This document shows, piece after piece, positions 25,340 to 34,174 of a DNA stretch of 64,000 nucleotides. The stretch covers positions 154,979-218,978 of the forward strand of contig JALHPZ010000005.1 in the NCBI GenBank assembly GCA_022842245.1, written 5' to 3'. The position numbers and the translations under genes are program-made. Under the pieces are notes generated by a model. That model was not told where the DNA came from. It was given only the letters and a program-made list of their open reading frames with translations, and did no database searches. Source of the stretch: Gemmataceae bacterium. GTDB taxonomy: Bacteria > Planctomycetota > Planctomycetia > Gemmatales > Gemmataceae. Position 1 is the first letter of the stretch. Each line of letters begins with the position of its first letter.

Positions 25340-25914
25340 ATGCCGCGCGTCGCCGGCTGGCGGGAATCAACGGGGCCGGGAAGACGACGGCCTCCCAAAA
25401 AATACTCACGGGTGTGATGAAAATACCCACGTTCGTGAACGCCGACGCCATCGCGCGGGGATTGAATGCATTCAATCCCGAAGGTGAAGCGATCCGGGCC
25501 GGACGAATCATGCTGGACTACTTGCACGATCTTGCGGCTCACCGGCGAGACTTTGCCCTGGAAACGACGTTGTCGGGCAAGACGTACGCGCCGTGGCTCG
25601 AGAGCTTGCGTGCCACCGGCTACGAAGTCTATCTCTTCTACTACTGGCTCCGCAGTCCCGAACTCGCCATCCAGCGCGTGGCTGAACGCGTGCGAGCGGG
25701 AGGACACTTCATCCCCGATGCCACGGTGAGGCAGCGCTATGGTCGGAGTCTGAAGAATTTTTTCGAATTGTACCGACCGGTCACGACCGAATGGCGCGCG
25801 TACGATAACTCGGAAAAGCAGGGCAGTTTCATCGCCTACGGAACACTCGACGAAGAGTACGTTTTAGACAGCGAAACTTGGTTCGACATTAAGCGGGAGG
25901 CAGGCCATGACTGA
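25340..25914 (+). pseudogene. Zeta-toxin-like kinase with apparent frameshift at the 5' end
   Basis: The main frame codes for a P-loop kinase of the zeta-toxin/COG4185 group: Walker A (GINGAGKTT, codons near 25363-25389), NADAIARGLNAFNPE, ALETTLSGKTYAPWLESL and the long conserved helix phrase RVAERVRAGGHFIPDATV. Zeta enzymes phosphorylate UDP-N-acetylglucosamine or related substrates. The Walker A codons have no ATG, GTG or TTG start upstream in their frame. An ATG at 25340 with GAGGGG six bases upstream is out of phase, so a one-base indel between about 25350 and 25366 is likely. If it is real the P-loop is lost in the product, unless a CTG at 25357 starts it. A start at the ATG at 25417 would skip the P-loop. 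It overlaps the next gene by eight bases. Confidence 0.6.
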
Positions 25915-26125
25915 AACGGTACAAGACCGACACACGAAAATGAAAGAGATGAACAAGCTGATCGAACAAGCCCATTTTGAATCCACGCGCGACGCTCTCC
26001 TCGAACACGCCCGCATGGGCCGCTCCGTTTGCGAGGCGGGGCCGAACGGCACGGTCGTCTGGATCGAGCCGAAGGAGATCTTCGCCCGCTACGGCCTTGA
26101 TGAGTTCGGACGGCCGACGGCGTGA
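25907..26125 (+). CDS. Small protein, putative partner (antitoxin) of the zeta-like kinase
   Basis: A 72-residue protein beginning MTETVQDRHTKMKEMNKLIE. It is helical at the N-terminus and ends with TVVWIEPKEIFARYGLDEFG. The start overlaps the kinase stop by eight bases and has a strong ribosome site (GGGAGG six bases before the ATG), so the two are translated together. Size, position and coupling suggest an antitoxin or inhibitor; the toxin-first order is the reverse of classic epsilon-zeta. No known antitoxin domain is recognised. Its GTGA-type overlap with the membrane gene extends the operon. Confidence 0.6.
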   Translation: MTETVQDRHTKMKEMNKLIEQAHFESTRDALLEHARMGRSVCEAGPNGTVVWIEPKEIFARYGLDEFGRPTA

Positions 26126-26892
26126 GCGAGGAATCCGAACCGTCGGACTCCCGCGTCGAAGGGGGCGGGTGGATCGTCTGGGGCGCGCTCGTCGCGGCCG
26201 CCATCGCCCTGTACGAGATCGCCCAGCATCCGGCATTGCTTGGCGTCACCATCGCCCTCAAGTTCGCTTGGGGCGATTTCCGCACCGGTTGGTGGATCCG
26301 GCGGCGCGACCCGAACCGTCGTCGCGGGGCGGCGCATTTCCGGCTTTATCTCGGTTATGGACTTTGGAAAGCTGCCGGCGCCGCGTTCGTCCTTAGCGTC
26401 CTCTTCGCCTCCATCGACAATCTCGTGCGTCAGCCCGCAGCCGCCCCAGCTCAGCAGAATCGCGTCTTCTTCAAAATGGTGGTCGGTTCGGTCCTCGGAA
26501 GCCTCGCCCTCGCCCTCGTTGGTTCGTTCGCGTGCCTGTCCGCCTTCTGGTCCGCCGCCCGCCGCAACTTCAAACTCTGGTTGAACTCCCGACTCGCCGC
26601 CGACCGTGTCCGCGGCCGCTGGCCCCCTACGCAGGGCGAATCCAATTCGCTCGTCTGGATGGGTTACGCCACGGGTACGGCGTTGATGCTGTTCCTCGTC
26701 ATCGTGCTCTCGGCGATCTTCCTCGGGCTGGCGAATAAGGTGCCGCCGGCCTTGCTCGGTTTCGGCCTCATCGGTGCGTTCTTTTCCGCGACCTTTCAGT
26801 TGGCGCGGGTCGTGGACCGGGGCGGTTACGAACGCCGCGTCCGCGCCGCGAGTCCCGAAGCCGCCTGGCCACCAACCGAATCGCCCCCCTGA
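26122..26892 (+). CDS. Multi-pass membrane protein, unknown function
   Basis: A 256-residue integral membrane protein starting at a GTG that overlaps the previous stop (GTGA). Hydrophobic segments are visible near residues 16-34 (IVWGALVAAAIALYEIA), 84-100, 120-142 (VVGSVLGSLALALVGSFACL), 188-208 (GTALMLFLVIVLSAIFLGLA) and 213-233. Loops are rich in arginine. No family is recognised. Its tight coupling to the kinase-partner pair may be meaningful or may be a chance operon. Confidence 0.7.
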   Translation: MSEESEPSDSRVEGGGWIVWGALVAAAIALYEIAQHPALLGVTIALKFAWGDFRTGWWIRRRDPNRRRGAAHFRLYLGYGLWKAAGAAFVLSVLFASIDNLVRQPAAAPAQQNRVFFKMVVGSVLGSLALALVGSFACLSAFWSAARRNFKLWLNSRLAADRVRGRWPPTQGESNSLVWMGYATGTALMLFLVIVLSAIFLGLANKVPPALLGFGLIGAFFSATFQLARVVDRGGYERRVRAASPEAAWPPTESPP

Positions 26893-27020
26893 CGAAAACC
26901 GGAAGATTTTTCCGCGCGGCTCAAATCCGTCCCCGCACCCCGCGAATATCCCACCATCACCCGCGTTTGGGTGACTGACCCGACCGTTGCCGGTCGCATT
27001 GTCCCCGGGAGTTTCCGCAA

Positions 27021-27797
27021 ATGGCCAAGAAACTGCTGCTGGTCGCGGTCGTCGGAGCGATCGCCTTCTCCTTCCTCAAGGGCACTCGGCTTTTCAGCTA
27101 CGCCAAGTCGGAAGTCGCCAGCGTTGGCGAGTGGGTCGATTCGCAAATCCCCACCGAGAAGAAGATCCAGCAACTCCGCAAGGAAGTGAAGCAACTGGAT
27201 AAGGACATCGACAAGGCGCAGACCGCCCTCGTCGCCGAGATCGTCGACGTCGAACGGCTTGCCAAGGACCTCGGCACCATGAAGTCCGAAGTCGCCGCCG
27301 AGGAGAAGAAGGTCCTCGCGATCGGCGAGAAGCTCAAGGACGCGACGTCGAAGGTGAGTTACGGACGGTTCACGGTGTCCCCGGATGAAGCCAAGAACTT
27401 GCTCGCCAGCGATGTGAAGCGAGTGACGGCTCGCAAGAACACCGTCAACAGCATGGAGCAGACTCTGAACGCCCGCGAGCGGATCAAGGACGCGCTTCAG
27501 AAGCAGGTCGAAGGCTTGCGGCGGAACAAGGTCGAACTGGTCGTCGCCATCGACAAGCTGGAAGCGGAGTACAAGGTCCTGCAGTACCAGCAGATCGAGA
27601 GCAAGTACCAGATCGACGACAGCCGGCTGTCCAGCGTGAAGCAATCGCTTCGCGACCTGCAACGCGACGTGGATATCCAGCGCCAGAAGCTGAAGATGGC
27701 CCCGACGATCATGGAGGACGGCGCCCCGGCCAGCGGCCTCTCCGTCGAGGAGATCCTCGCTCCGCTCGGCAAGGCGGCCGAGTCGAAGGAAGACTGA
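27021..27797 (+). CDS. Membrane-anchored coiled-coil protein
   Basis: A 258-residue protein with one N-terminal hydrophobic helix (LLLVAVVGAIAFSFL, about residues 5-19) and a long charged coiled coil from about residue 45 to 235 (for example KKIQQLRKEVKQLDKDIDKA and QQIESKYQIDDSRLSSVKQS). The layout resembles a membrane-tethered PspA-like or tether protein, but no diagnostic motif is seen. The 128-base gap upstream separates it from the kinase operon, and a strong terminator follows, so it is probably its own unit. Confidence 0.75.
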   Translation: MAKKLLLVAVVGAIAFSFLKGTRLFSYAKSEVASVGEWVDSQIPTEKKIQQLRKEVKQLDKDIDKAQTALVAEIVDVERLAKDLGTMKSEVAAEEKKVLAIGEKLKDATSKVSYGRFTVSPDEAKNLLASDVKRVTARKNTVNSMEQTLNARERIKDALQKQVEGLRRNKVELVVAIDKLEAEYKVLQYQQIESKYQIDDSRLSSVKQSLRDLQRDVDIQRQKLKMAPTIMEDGAPASGLSVEEILAPLGKAAESKED

Positions 27798-27813
27798 ACG
27801 AAGTGAAGACGCC

Positions 27814-27844
27814 AGCCCGCGGACGTTCGTCCGCGGGCTTTTTC
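27814..27844 (+). terminator. Rho-independent terminator
   Basis: A GC-rich stem (27814-27825 with 27828-27839, effectively 10-12 bp with a GTTC tip) is followed at once by five T residues. It lies 16 bases after the coiled-coil gene stop and just before the convergent YebC gene. Confidence 0.88.
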
Positions 27845-27846
27845 GT

Positions 27847-28587
27847 TTACCCGGCCATTTCCTCGGTGATGTTCGCGTTGGTGTAGACGTTCTGCACGTC
27901 GTCGTTGTCTTCCATCGCGTCGATCAATTTCAACACCTTCTTGCCAACTTCCGTCTCCACGTCCGCCAGCGTCTTCGCGAGCTGCGAGAGTTCGGAACTG
28001 GTCGGCTGATACCCCGCGGTCTTCATTTTGTCGAGCACGGTGTTGAACGTGGTCGGGTCGGTGAGCAGTTCGTAGTTGTCGCCGTTCCGCTGGAAGTCGT
28101 CGGCGCCGGCTTCGAGCGCCGCCTCCATCGCCTTCTCCTCGTCCGGGTACGCCTTCGCGTCCAGGACGATCAGCCCCTTGCGGTCGAAGAGGTAGCCGAC
28201 GCAACCGGGCGTACCCATGTTGCCGCCGTTCTTCTCGAACACGACGCGGACTTCGTTGCTGGTGCGGGCGCGGTTGTCGGTCAGCGCCTCAACGAGGATC
28301 GCGACGCCGCCGGGGCCGTAGCCTTCGTACGTCACGTCTTCGTAGTTGACGCCTTCGAGTTCGCCGGTGCCCTTCTTCACGGCCCGCTCGATGTTATCCT
28401 TCGGCATCGACACGGCGCGCGCCTTGTCGATCGCGTAGCGCAGCCGCAGGTTCGTGTCCGGATCCCCGCCGCCGTTCTTCGCCGCAATCATGATGTACCG
28501 CGCGAGCTTGCTGAACAGCTTCGCCCGCTGGGCGTCCTGCTTCCCTTTCCGGACGGCGATGTTCGCCGCGTGACTGTGGCCTGCCAT
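27847..28587 (-). CDS. YebC/PmpR family protein
   Basis: A 246-residue cytoplasmic protein of the widespread YebC/TACO1 family. The N-terminal signature MAGHSHAANIAVRKGKQDAQ and the phrase YEGYGPGGVAILVEALTDN are highly conserved. The family was long called transcriptional regulators; more recent work on relatives links some to translation of difficult proline stretches. In some bacteria yebC lies beside ruvC; here the neighbours are unrelated. A possible promoter lies at 28616-28645. Confidence 0.95.
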   Translation of the reverse strand: MAGHSHAANIAVRKGKQDAQRAKLFSKLARYIMIAAKNGGGDPDTNLRLRYAIDKARAVSMPKDNIERAVKKGTGELEGVNYEDVTYEGYGPGGVAILVEALTDNRARTSNEVRVVFEKNGGNMGTPGCVGYLFDRKGLIVLDAKAYPDEEKAMEAALEAGADDFQRNGDNYELLTDPTTFNTVLDKMKTAGYQPTSSELSQLAKTLADVETEVGKKVLKLIDAMEDNDDVQNVYTNANITEEMAG

Positions 28588-28615
28588 TCGTTCCCCTTCG
28601 ACGGTGATTCCGCTT

Positions 28616-28645
28616 AGTATATGATCGACTCTCGAACCGTGTCCC
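28616..28645 (-). promoter_or_regulatory. Possible promoter of yebC
   Basis: On the minus strand GGGACA (28645-28640) and TATACT (28621-28616) are 18 bases apart, matching the sigma-70 boxes at four and five of six positions. The -10 box lies 28 bases before the ATG at 28587. A weaker plus-strand TATGAT (28620-28625) overlaps it and could serve the divergent ThuA-like gene. Confidence 0.35.
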
Positions 28646-28664
28646 TGCTTCTCCCGAGGTCACC

Positions 28665-29534
28665 ATGCGCCGGCTCCTCCTCTCCGCACTCCTCCTCGCC
28701 GCGATGCCGTTCGCGTCGGCCGCAGACGCCAAACGGCCGCTGAACGATCCACCCGTCGAGCAGTTCCCGACCGACCCGGCGCTCGCGAAGATTGTCTTCG
28801 TCGCCGGGTCGAACACCTTCAAGCTCGGCGAGCACGAGTACGTTGCCGGCTGCGCCGTGCTCATGGACCTCGTGAAGCAGACGCCCGGCGTGGCGCCCGT
28901 ACTCGCGCTCGACTGGCCGAAAAAGGCCGAAACTTTCGCAGGCGCGAAGGCGATCGTCTTCCTGCTCGACGGCGGCGACAAGCACGCCTTCCTCAAGGAG
29001 AACCGCTTCGCCGAGATCCAGAAGCTCATGGACGCCGGCGTCGGTCTCGTGCAACTCCATCAGGTCGGCGACTACCCGAAGGACTTCGGCGACCGTGCCC
29101 GTGCGATTGGCGGAGCCGCGTGGGAGAAGGGGTACTCCGCCCGGGCCCACTGGGTCCACGAGTTCAAGGAGTTCCCCAACCACGCGATCTTCAACGGCGT
29201 GAAGTCGTTCAAGGTCGACGACGGCTGGCTGACGAAGATGCGCTTCACGAAGGAAATGACCGGCATCACCCCGCTGCTCCGCACCTGGAACCCGAAGACC
29301 CCGCCGAAGAAGGAGGACCGCGAGGACATCGTGGCGTGGGCGTTCGAGCGCCCGAACGGCGGTCGCTCCGTTACCTTCACCGGCGCCCACCTGCACGCCA
29401 GCTTCGCCGAGGAAGGCTATCGCAGGTTCCTGACGAACAGCATCCTCTGGACGGCGAAGGTGGACGTGCCGAAGGACGGCGCGAAGGTGGACCTGGATAC
29501 CGCGAAGCTGGGAGATTATCTGAAGAAGAAGTAG
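28665..29534 (+). CDS. Secreted ThuA-like domain protein
   Basis: A 289-residue exported protein with leader MRRLLLSALLLAAMPFASAA. The mature part has the glutamine-amidotransferase-like ThuA fold: IVFVAGSNTFKLGEHEYVAG near the start, AIVFLLDGGDKHAF, GVGLVQLHQVGDYPKD, and a late YSARAHWVHEF phrase. ThuA-like proteins are abundant in planctomycetes, often near PVC-heme or sugar-oxidising proteins, and are thought to act in carbohydrate turnover, though no reaction is proven for this branch. It converges on a methyltransferase gene with 11 bases between stops. Confidence 0.82.
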   Translation: MRRLLLSALLLAAMPFASAADAKRPLNDPPVEQFPTDPALAKIVFVAGSNTFKLGEHEYVAGCAVLMDLVKQTPGVAPVLALDWPKKAETFAGAKAIVFLLDGGDKHAFLKENRFAEIQKLMDAGVGLVQLHQVGDYPKDFGDRARAIGGAAWEKGYSARAHWVHEFKEFPNHAIFNGVKSFKVDDGWLTKMRFTKEMTGITPLLRTWNPKTPPKKEDREDIVAWAFERPNGGRSVTFTGAHLHASFAEEGYRRFLTNSILWTAKVDVPKDGAKVDLDTAKLGDYLKKK

Positions 29535-29545
29535 TCGGTTCGCGT

Positions 29546-30574
29546 TCACGCCGTCGCGACGACGATCGAATAGCCTCGGTTCTCGACCACGTCGCAGCCG
29601 CCGAAGGCGTCGAAGATCATCGGCACGACGGCGGTCGGCATCTTCGTGACGATCAGGAACCGTCCGCCCTTCTTCAGCAGGTCGCGGGACTTGCCGACGA
29701 AGAGCCGGGCGACCATCGAATCGCCGTAGTACGGGGGGTTCGCCAGTACGAGGTCGTAGCTCGCGGCCGGCAACCCGTCCATCGATTCGCTGGCGACGAT
29801 GTCGTAGTCCGCCAGCCCGTTCGCCTTGGCGTTCAGCTCGCAGACGGCGTTGGCGCGCAAATGGCTGTCGATGAACGTGAGGTGTCCGAGTTTCGCCTTC
29901 GTCGAGACGAGGCAGCCGACGACACCGCAACCGCTGCCGAGGTCGAGGACGCGGTCGCCGTCCTTGGGGTCGGCGACTTCGAGCAGTGCCCGCGATCCGT
30001 TGTCCATGCGGCCGTAGCTGAAGACGCCGGGCCGTGAGAGGAAATCCATCGACGGTCCCTGCCCGATGCGGGCGTGGAAGTGCATCTCGTGCCGGCGGCG
30101 TTCGCGCGGTTCGTCCCCCTTCGCGCTGAAGAACGCCATGCCGGACTTGCTCGACGGCGTCTGCCCGCACTTCCCGAAGATCTTCTTGTGCAGCTTCGCG
30201 AACTCGGTATCGGTCTCGTACTCCGAGAGCGTGATGGACATCCCACCGGGATTCAGCACGTGGAAGCCCTGTTCGATCAGGTCGAGTTTCAACTCGCGGT
30301 CGGTGTGTGCCCCGGCCGGGAGCAGTACGGTGTTGAACTTCTGCGGCAGATCCCAGAGGTCCGCCGCCGTGACGACATCCGCCGTCGCGCCGAGTTCGGC
30401 GAGGTCCTCGCGCAACCGGGCGGCGGGGAAGAGGTCCATCTGGAAGCAAGTGATGTCCGGCAGTGCCATCGCCTGAACGAGGTAGGCGACCGATTTCGGC
30501 GCCCCCATCGGGATGCAGACGGGGGGCTTCACGCGCGCCGCGATGGACGGATACAGTTCGGTGAGGAATCGCAT
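29546..30574 (-). CDS. RsmC-like class I methyltransferase
   Basis: A 342-residue SAM-dependent methyltransferase with two related halves, as in RsmC/RlmG. The N-terminal half (about residues 20-160) lacks a clear SAM motif. The C-terminal half has DLGSGCGVVG (211-220) and the NPPY motif (279-282), typical of N6-adenine or N2-guanine methylation. RsmC and RlmG methylate guanines of 16S and 23S rRNA; this one probably acts on rRNA but the site cannot be given. Its start is 90 bases from the divergent SGNH/PVC-heme gene. Confidence 0.85.
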   Translation of the reverse strand: MRFLTELYPSIAARVKPPVCIPMGAPKSVAYLVQAMALPDITCFQMDLFPAARLREDLAELGATADVVTAADLWDLPQKFNTVLLPAGAHTDRELKLDLIEQGFHVLNPGGMSITLSEYETDTEFAKLHKKIFGKCGQTPSSKSGMAFFSAKGDEPRERRRHEMHFHARIGQGPSMDFLSRPGVFSYGRMDNGSRALLEVADPKDGDRVLDLGSGCGVVGCLVSTKAKLGHLTFIDSHLRANAVCELNAKANGLADYDIVASESMDGLPAASYDLVLANPPYYGDSMVARLFVGKSRDLLKKGGRFLIVTKMPTAVVPMIFDAFGGCDVVENRGYSIVVATA

Positions 30575-30664
30575 GGGATCAATGTAGATGTTTCGACGGC
30601 GACGCGGCCTCCCGATACATTAGCGGCACCTGCCTACCGTCTCCTCCGCTGGAGTTTCCCGACG

Positions 30665-33600
30665 ATGCGACTCTCCCCGCTCCGCCGATCGCTGGCGGCC
30701 CTCGCGCTGTTCGGCCTCGCGCTGTTCGTCGTGTCCGACGCCTTCTCCCAACAGAAGAAGGACGCCAAGAAACCGGCCGCGAAGAAGCAAGGCCCATCCA
30801 TGCAGACGGCGGAGGAATTCCTCAAGCCGAAGCCGCGGCCGAAGAAGGCCCCGCTGCCGCCCAGCCAGATTCCGCTCGAGTTCGTGAAGGGCGAACGGAT
30901 CGCGTTCGTCGGGAACACCACGGCCGAGCGCATGAGCCTCTACGGCCACTTCGAGACGATGCTCCACCTGCGATTCAAGGACCTCGCGCTCGTCGTCCGC
31001 AACTTCGCCTTCCCCGCCGATGAAGTCGGCATCCGCCAGCGATCCAACGACTACACCAAGCTCGACGATCCGCTCTTCGCCTTCAATCCGGATACCTTTT
31101 TCTGCTTCTTCGGCTGGAACGAGTCGTTCAAGGGCCCGGAGGGCGTGGAGAAGTTCAAGGCCGACTACGAGAAGTTCCTCGACGAGTACACGCGGAATTA
31201 CCCGCGCGACGACGAGAAATCCCCGGCGCGGTTCGTGCTCGTCTCGCCGATCGCCTTCGAGAACACCGGCGACAAGTTCCTGCCGGACGGCAAGGCCGAA
31301 AACGCGAACCTGAAGCTGTACGCCGACGCCGTGAAGGCCGTGGCGGAGAAGCGGAAGCTGGCGTTCGTGGACGTCTACACGCCGACGCTGGAAGCGTTCG
31401 CGAAGGGCGGCGGCAAGCTCACCGTCGGCGGCTTCCAGCTCAACGAGCAGGGGGACAAGATCCTCGGCGAGGCGCTCGACGCCGGTCTCTTCGGCAAGCG
31501 GTTCGATTCGTCGTTGTTTGGCACGTCGGAGTTCGAGAAGCTCCGCGCCGCCGTCGTCGACAAGGCGTGGCACCACAGCCAGGACTACCGCATGGTGAAC
31601 GGCTGGTACGTCTACGGCGGACGGCGGACCTACGACACCGAGACGTTCCCCCGCGAGTACGTGAAACTGCGGAACATGGTGGCGGTGCGGGACCACCTCG
31701 TCTGGGACATCGCGAACGGAAAACAAGTTCCGGAGAAGCCGGACGACAGCAAGACCGGCGAGTTGATCGAAGTGCCGACGCGGTTCGGCGGACCGGACCG
31801 GGGCTATTCCGAGAATCCGCCGGCGATGGGGCCGAACATCCGCCCGCCCGCCGAATTCATCAAGGACGTGCGGCTCTCGAACGGGCTAAAGGTGAACCTA
31901 TTCGCGGACGAGAAGGAATTCCCGGAAGTCGCGAACCCCGTGCAAATCAACTTCGACAACAAGGGCCGGCTCTGGGTGAGCACGATGCCGAGCTACCCGC
32001 AGTGGCAGCCGGGGATGCCCAAGCCCGCCGACAAGCTCGTGATCCTCGAGGACACGAACGGCGACGGCAAGGCGGACAAGCGCACGGTCTTTTACGACAA
32101 GCTGCACTGCCCGACCGGCTTCGAGTTCTACAACGGCGGTGTGCTCGTGGTCAGTCAGCCGCGGATGCTCTTCCTGAAGGACACCGACGGCGACGACGTG
32201 GCCGACGACGTGACGTACCTGATGGACGGCTGGGCGACGGACGACACGCACCATACCTGCGGGGCGTGGGAATGGAGCCACGGCGGCCTGCTGCACATGC
32301 TCGAAGGGATCGCGACGAGCACAACGCTGGAAACGCCGTGGGGCCCGCACCGCAGCGCCGGCAGCGGCGGCGCGTACGTCCTCGACCCGCGATCGCTCAA
32401 AGTGAATCAGTTCTCCCTGCCCGGCATGGCGAACATGTGGTGCTACGTGTTCGACGAATGGGGTCAGGGGATCGTCGGCGACGGCACCACGCCGAACCAG
32501 ACGTGGGACGTGCCGCTCTCCGGGAAGCAGTTCGGCGGACGAAAGGGCTTGCAATTCGTGCTGCCGAACGGCGTGCGGCCGAACCTCGGCAACGAATGGC
32601 TCGTCAGCCGCGCGCTCCCGGAAAACCTCCAGAAACACTTCATCTACGCGTGCGTCATCCAGATGAACGGCATCGCGCACTACACGATCCGCGACGACGG
32701 CGCCGGTTTCATGGGCGAGCGTGTGAAGGCGAAGGAGGGCGGCTGGGACGACCTCGTCCGCTCGCCGGACAAGCACTTCCGCCCCGCCGACCCGCAGATC
32801 GGCGCCGACGGCGCGCTCTACTTCGGCGACTGGGCGAACCCGCTCATCGGCCACATGCAGTATTCGCAGCGTGACCCGAACCGGAACCACACGCGCGGCC
32901 GCATCTACCGGCTCATGGGCGCCGACCAGCAACCGATCAAGCCGGTCACGCAGGCCGGCAAGAGCGTAATGGAGATTCTCGAACAGTTCCGCGAGTACGA
33001 GTGGCGGACCCGCTACCGTGCCCGCCGCGAACTGCACGACCGCCCCGCCACGGAGGTGTTGCCCGTCGTGGCGGCATGGGTGAAGAAACTCGATCCGAAC
33101 GATTCGCTGTTCGATCGCCTGCGCTGCGAGGCGCTCTGGGTGCAGCAGGGGCACCACGCGGTGGACCCAGCGCTCGCCGACGCGGTGCTGGGGGCGAAGA
33201 GCTTCCAGGCCCGCGCCGCGGCCGTGCACGTCCTCGCCGACGAACGCGATCGGGTTCCCGGCGCGATCGAACGCTTCAAGAAGGCCGCGATGGACGAGCA
33301 CCCCCGCGTGCGCACCGAGGCGGCCCGCGCCCTGAGCTTCTACGCGACGGGCGAGGCGATGTCCGCCGTCGCCGCGATCGCCGCCAAGCCGATGGACTAC
33401 TGGACGAAGTACACCGTCGAGTCGGCGCTGGCGGCGAATGCGTCGTCGTGGCCGGCGGACTTCTACTCCGGCAAGCTGGCGGCGACCAACCCCGAGGCGG
33501 GCAAGCTGCTCGAGACGATCCGCAAGAGCAGCGCGCAGGACAACGCCGCCGCGCCATGGCTCAAGCAACTACTCGGCACCGAAATGAAATCGAAGGAGGA

Positions 33601-34051
33601 GCGCTTCCAAGCCATGAAGGCGCTGGCCGCGCTTCCGGGCAACCCGTCGAAGGGTCGCGAGATCTTCCAGCGCAACTGCACCGCCTGTCACAAAGTCGGG
33701 CAGGGTGAAGGGAACGACTACGGCCCGAACCTCGAGAAGCTCATGTCGAAAATGGGGCAGACGAAGATCAAGGTCGTCGAGTCGATCATCGACCCGAACG
33801 CCGAGGTGGACAAGAAGTACCTCTCGACGAAGATCGATCGTCTGAGCGGTGGTCAGGTCACGGGCCTTATCGTCAGCGAGAACAAGAAGGAAATCGTGAT
33901 CTTCGACGGCAAGGAGAAGAAAACGATCCCGCTCGACGACATCGACGCCCGCACAACCCTCAAGCAGAGCAGCATGCCGGAGGGGCAGGCGGGCACGATG
34001 TCGCCGTCGGAGTTCCTCGACCTGATCGAGTATCTTTCGTCTTTGAAGTAA
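30665..34051 (+). CDS. SGNH-like / PVC-type heme-binding propeller fusion protein
   Basis: A very large exported protein (1,128 residues) with leader MRLSPLRRSLAALALFGLAL. Residues about 70-280 form an SGNH/GDSL-like domain, but the block I motif reads FVGNTTAERM, so the usual nucleophile serine is missing. Next is a six-bladed, sugar-dehydrogenase-like propeller of the PVC-type (about 375-770) with calcium-like loops DTNGDGKADKR and DTDGDDVADDV. A HEAT-like helical region (about 775-980) precedes a single cytochrome c site, CTACH at 1005-1009. The architecture is planctomycete specific; oxidation of a sugar or polymer in the periplasm is the likely but unproven role. A terminator follows at 34071. 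Confidence 0.9.
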   Translation: MRLSPLRRSLAALALFGLALFVVSDAFSQQKKDAKKPAAKKQGPSMQTAEEFLKPKPRPKKAPLPPSQIPLEFVKGERIAFVGNTTAERMSLYGHFETMLHLRFKDLALVVRNFAFPADEVGIRQRSNDYTKLDDPLFAFNPDTFFCFFGWNESFKGPEGVEKFKADYEKFLDEYTRNYPRDDEKSPARFVLVSPIAFENTGDKFLPDGKAENANLKLYADAVKAVAEKRKLAFVDVYTPTLEAFAKGGGKLTVGGFQLNEQGDKILGEALDAGLFGKRFDSSLFGTSEFEKLRAAVVDKAWHHSQDYRMVNGWYVYGGRRTYDTETFPREYVKLRNMVAVRDHLVWDIANGKQVPEKPDDSKTGELIEVPTRFGGPDRGYSENPPAMGPNIRPPAEFIKDVRLSNGLKVNLFADEKEFPEVANPVQINFDNKGRLWVSTMPSYPQWQPGMPKPADKLVILEDTNGDGKADKRTVFYDKLHCPTGFEFYNGGVLVVSQPRMLFLKDTDGDDVADDVTYLMDGWATDDTHHTCGAWEWSHGGLLHMLEGIATSTTLETPWGPHRSAGSGGAYVLDPRSLKVNQFSLPGMANMWCYVFDEWGQGIVGDGTTPNQTWDVPLSGKQFGGRKGLQFVLPNGVRPNLGNEWLVSRALPENLQKHFIYACVIQMNGIAHYTIRDDGAGFMGERVKAKEGGWDDLVRSPDKHFRPADPQIGADGALYFGDWANPLIGHMQYSQRDPNRNHTRGRIYRLMGADQQPIKPVTQAGKSVMEILEQFREYEWRTRYRARRELHDRPATEVLPVVAAWVKKLDPNDSLFDRLRCEALWVQQGHHAVDPALADAVLGAKSFQARAAAVHVLADERDRVPGAIERFKKAAMDEHPRVRTEAARALSFYATGEAMSAVAAIAAKPMDYWTKYTVESALAANASSWPADFYSGKLAATNPEAGKLLETIRKSSAQDNAAAPWLKQLLGTEMKSKEERFQAMKALAALPGNPSKGREIFQRNCTACHKVGQGEGNDYGPNLEKLMSKMGQTKIKVVESIIDPNAEVDKKYLSTKIDRLSGGQVTGLIVSENKKEIVIFDGKEKKTIPLDDIDARTTLKQSSMPEGQAGTMSPSEFLDLIEYLSSLK

Positions 34052-34070
34052 AACGGGTCCGATAGCGCGT

Positions 34071-34110
34071 GGGAGCCGGTTTCGCGGGAAACCGGCTCCC
34101 GTTTCGTTTC
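34071..34110 (+). terminator. Hairpin terminator after the SGNH/PVC-heme gene
   Basis: A perfect 13-bp stem (34071-34083 with 34088-34100) closes a GCGG loop and is followed by GTTTCGTTTC. It lies 20 bases past the stop. The arm sequence resembles that of the hairpin at 44967-45003. Confidence 0.75.
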
Positions 34111-34142
34111 CAGTCGGGCTGTTCCCCCGTTTCCGACGACGG

Positions 34143-34148
34143 TAGAAT
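34143..34148 (+). promoter_or_regulatory. Possible -10 box for the TPR gene
   Basis: TAGAAT matches five of six -10 consensus bases and lies 26 bases before the GTG at 34175. It stands between the preceding terminator and the gene, which favours a real promoter, but no -35 box is evident. Confidence 0.35.
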
Positions 34149-34174
34149 TCGGCGATGGCCGGGGAGTCGCAGCC

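Noticed and set aside
23539-25914. A 791-codon open frame on the plus strand
   Set aside because: Most of it is antisense to the PQQ-like gene and the DUF58 3' end; only the last part (from about 25357) is a real kinase frame.
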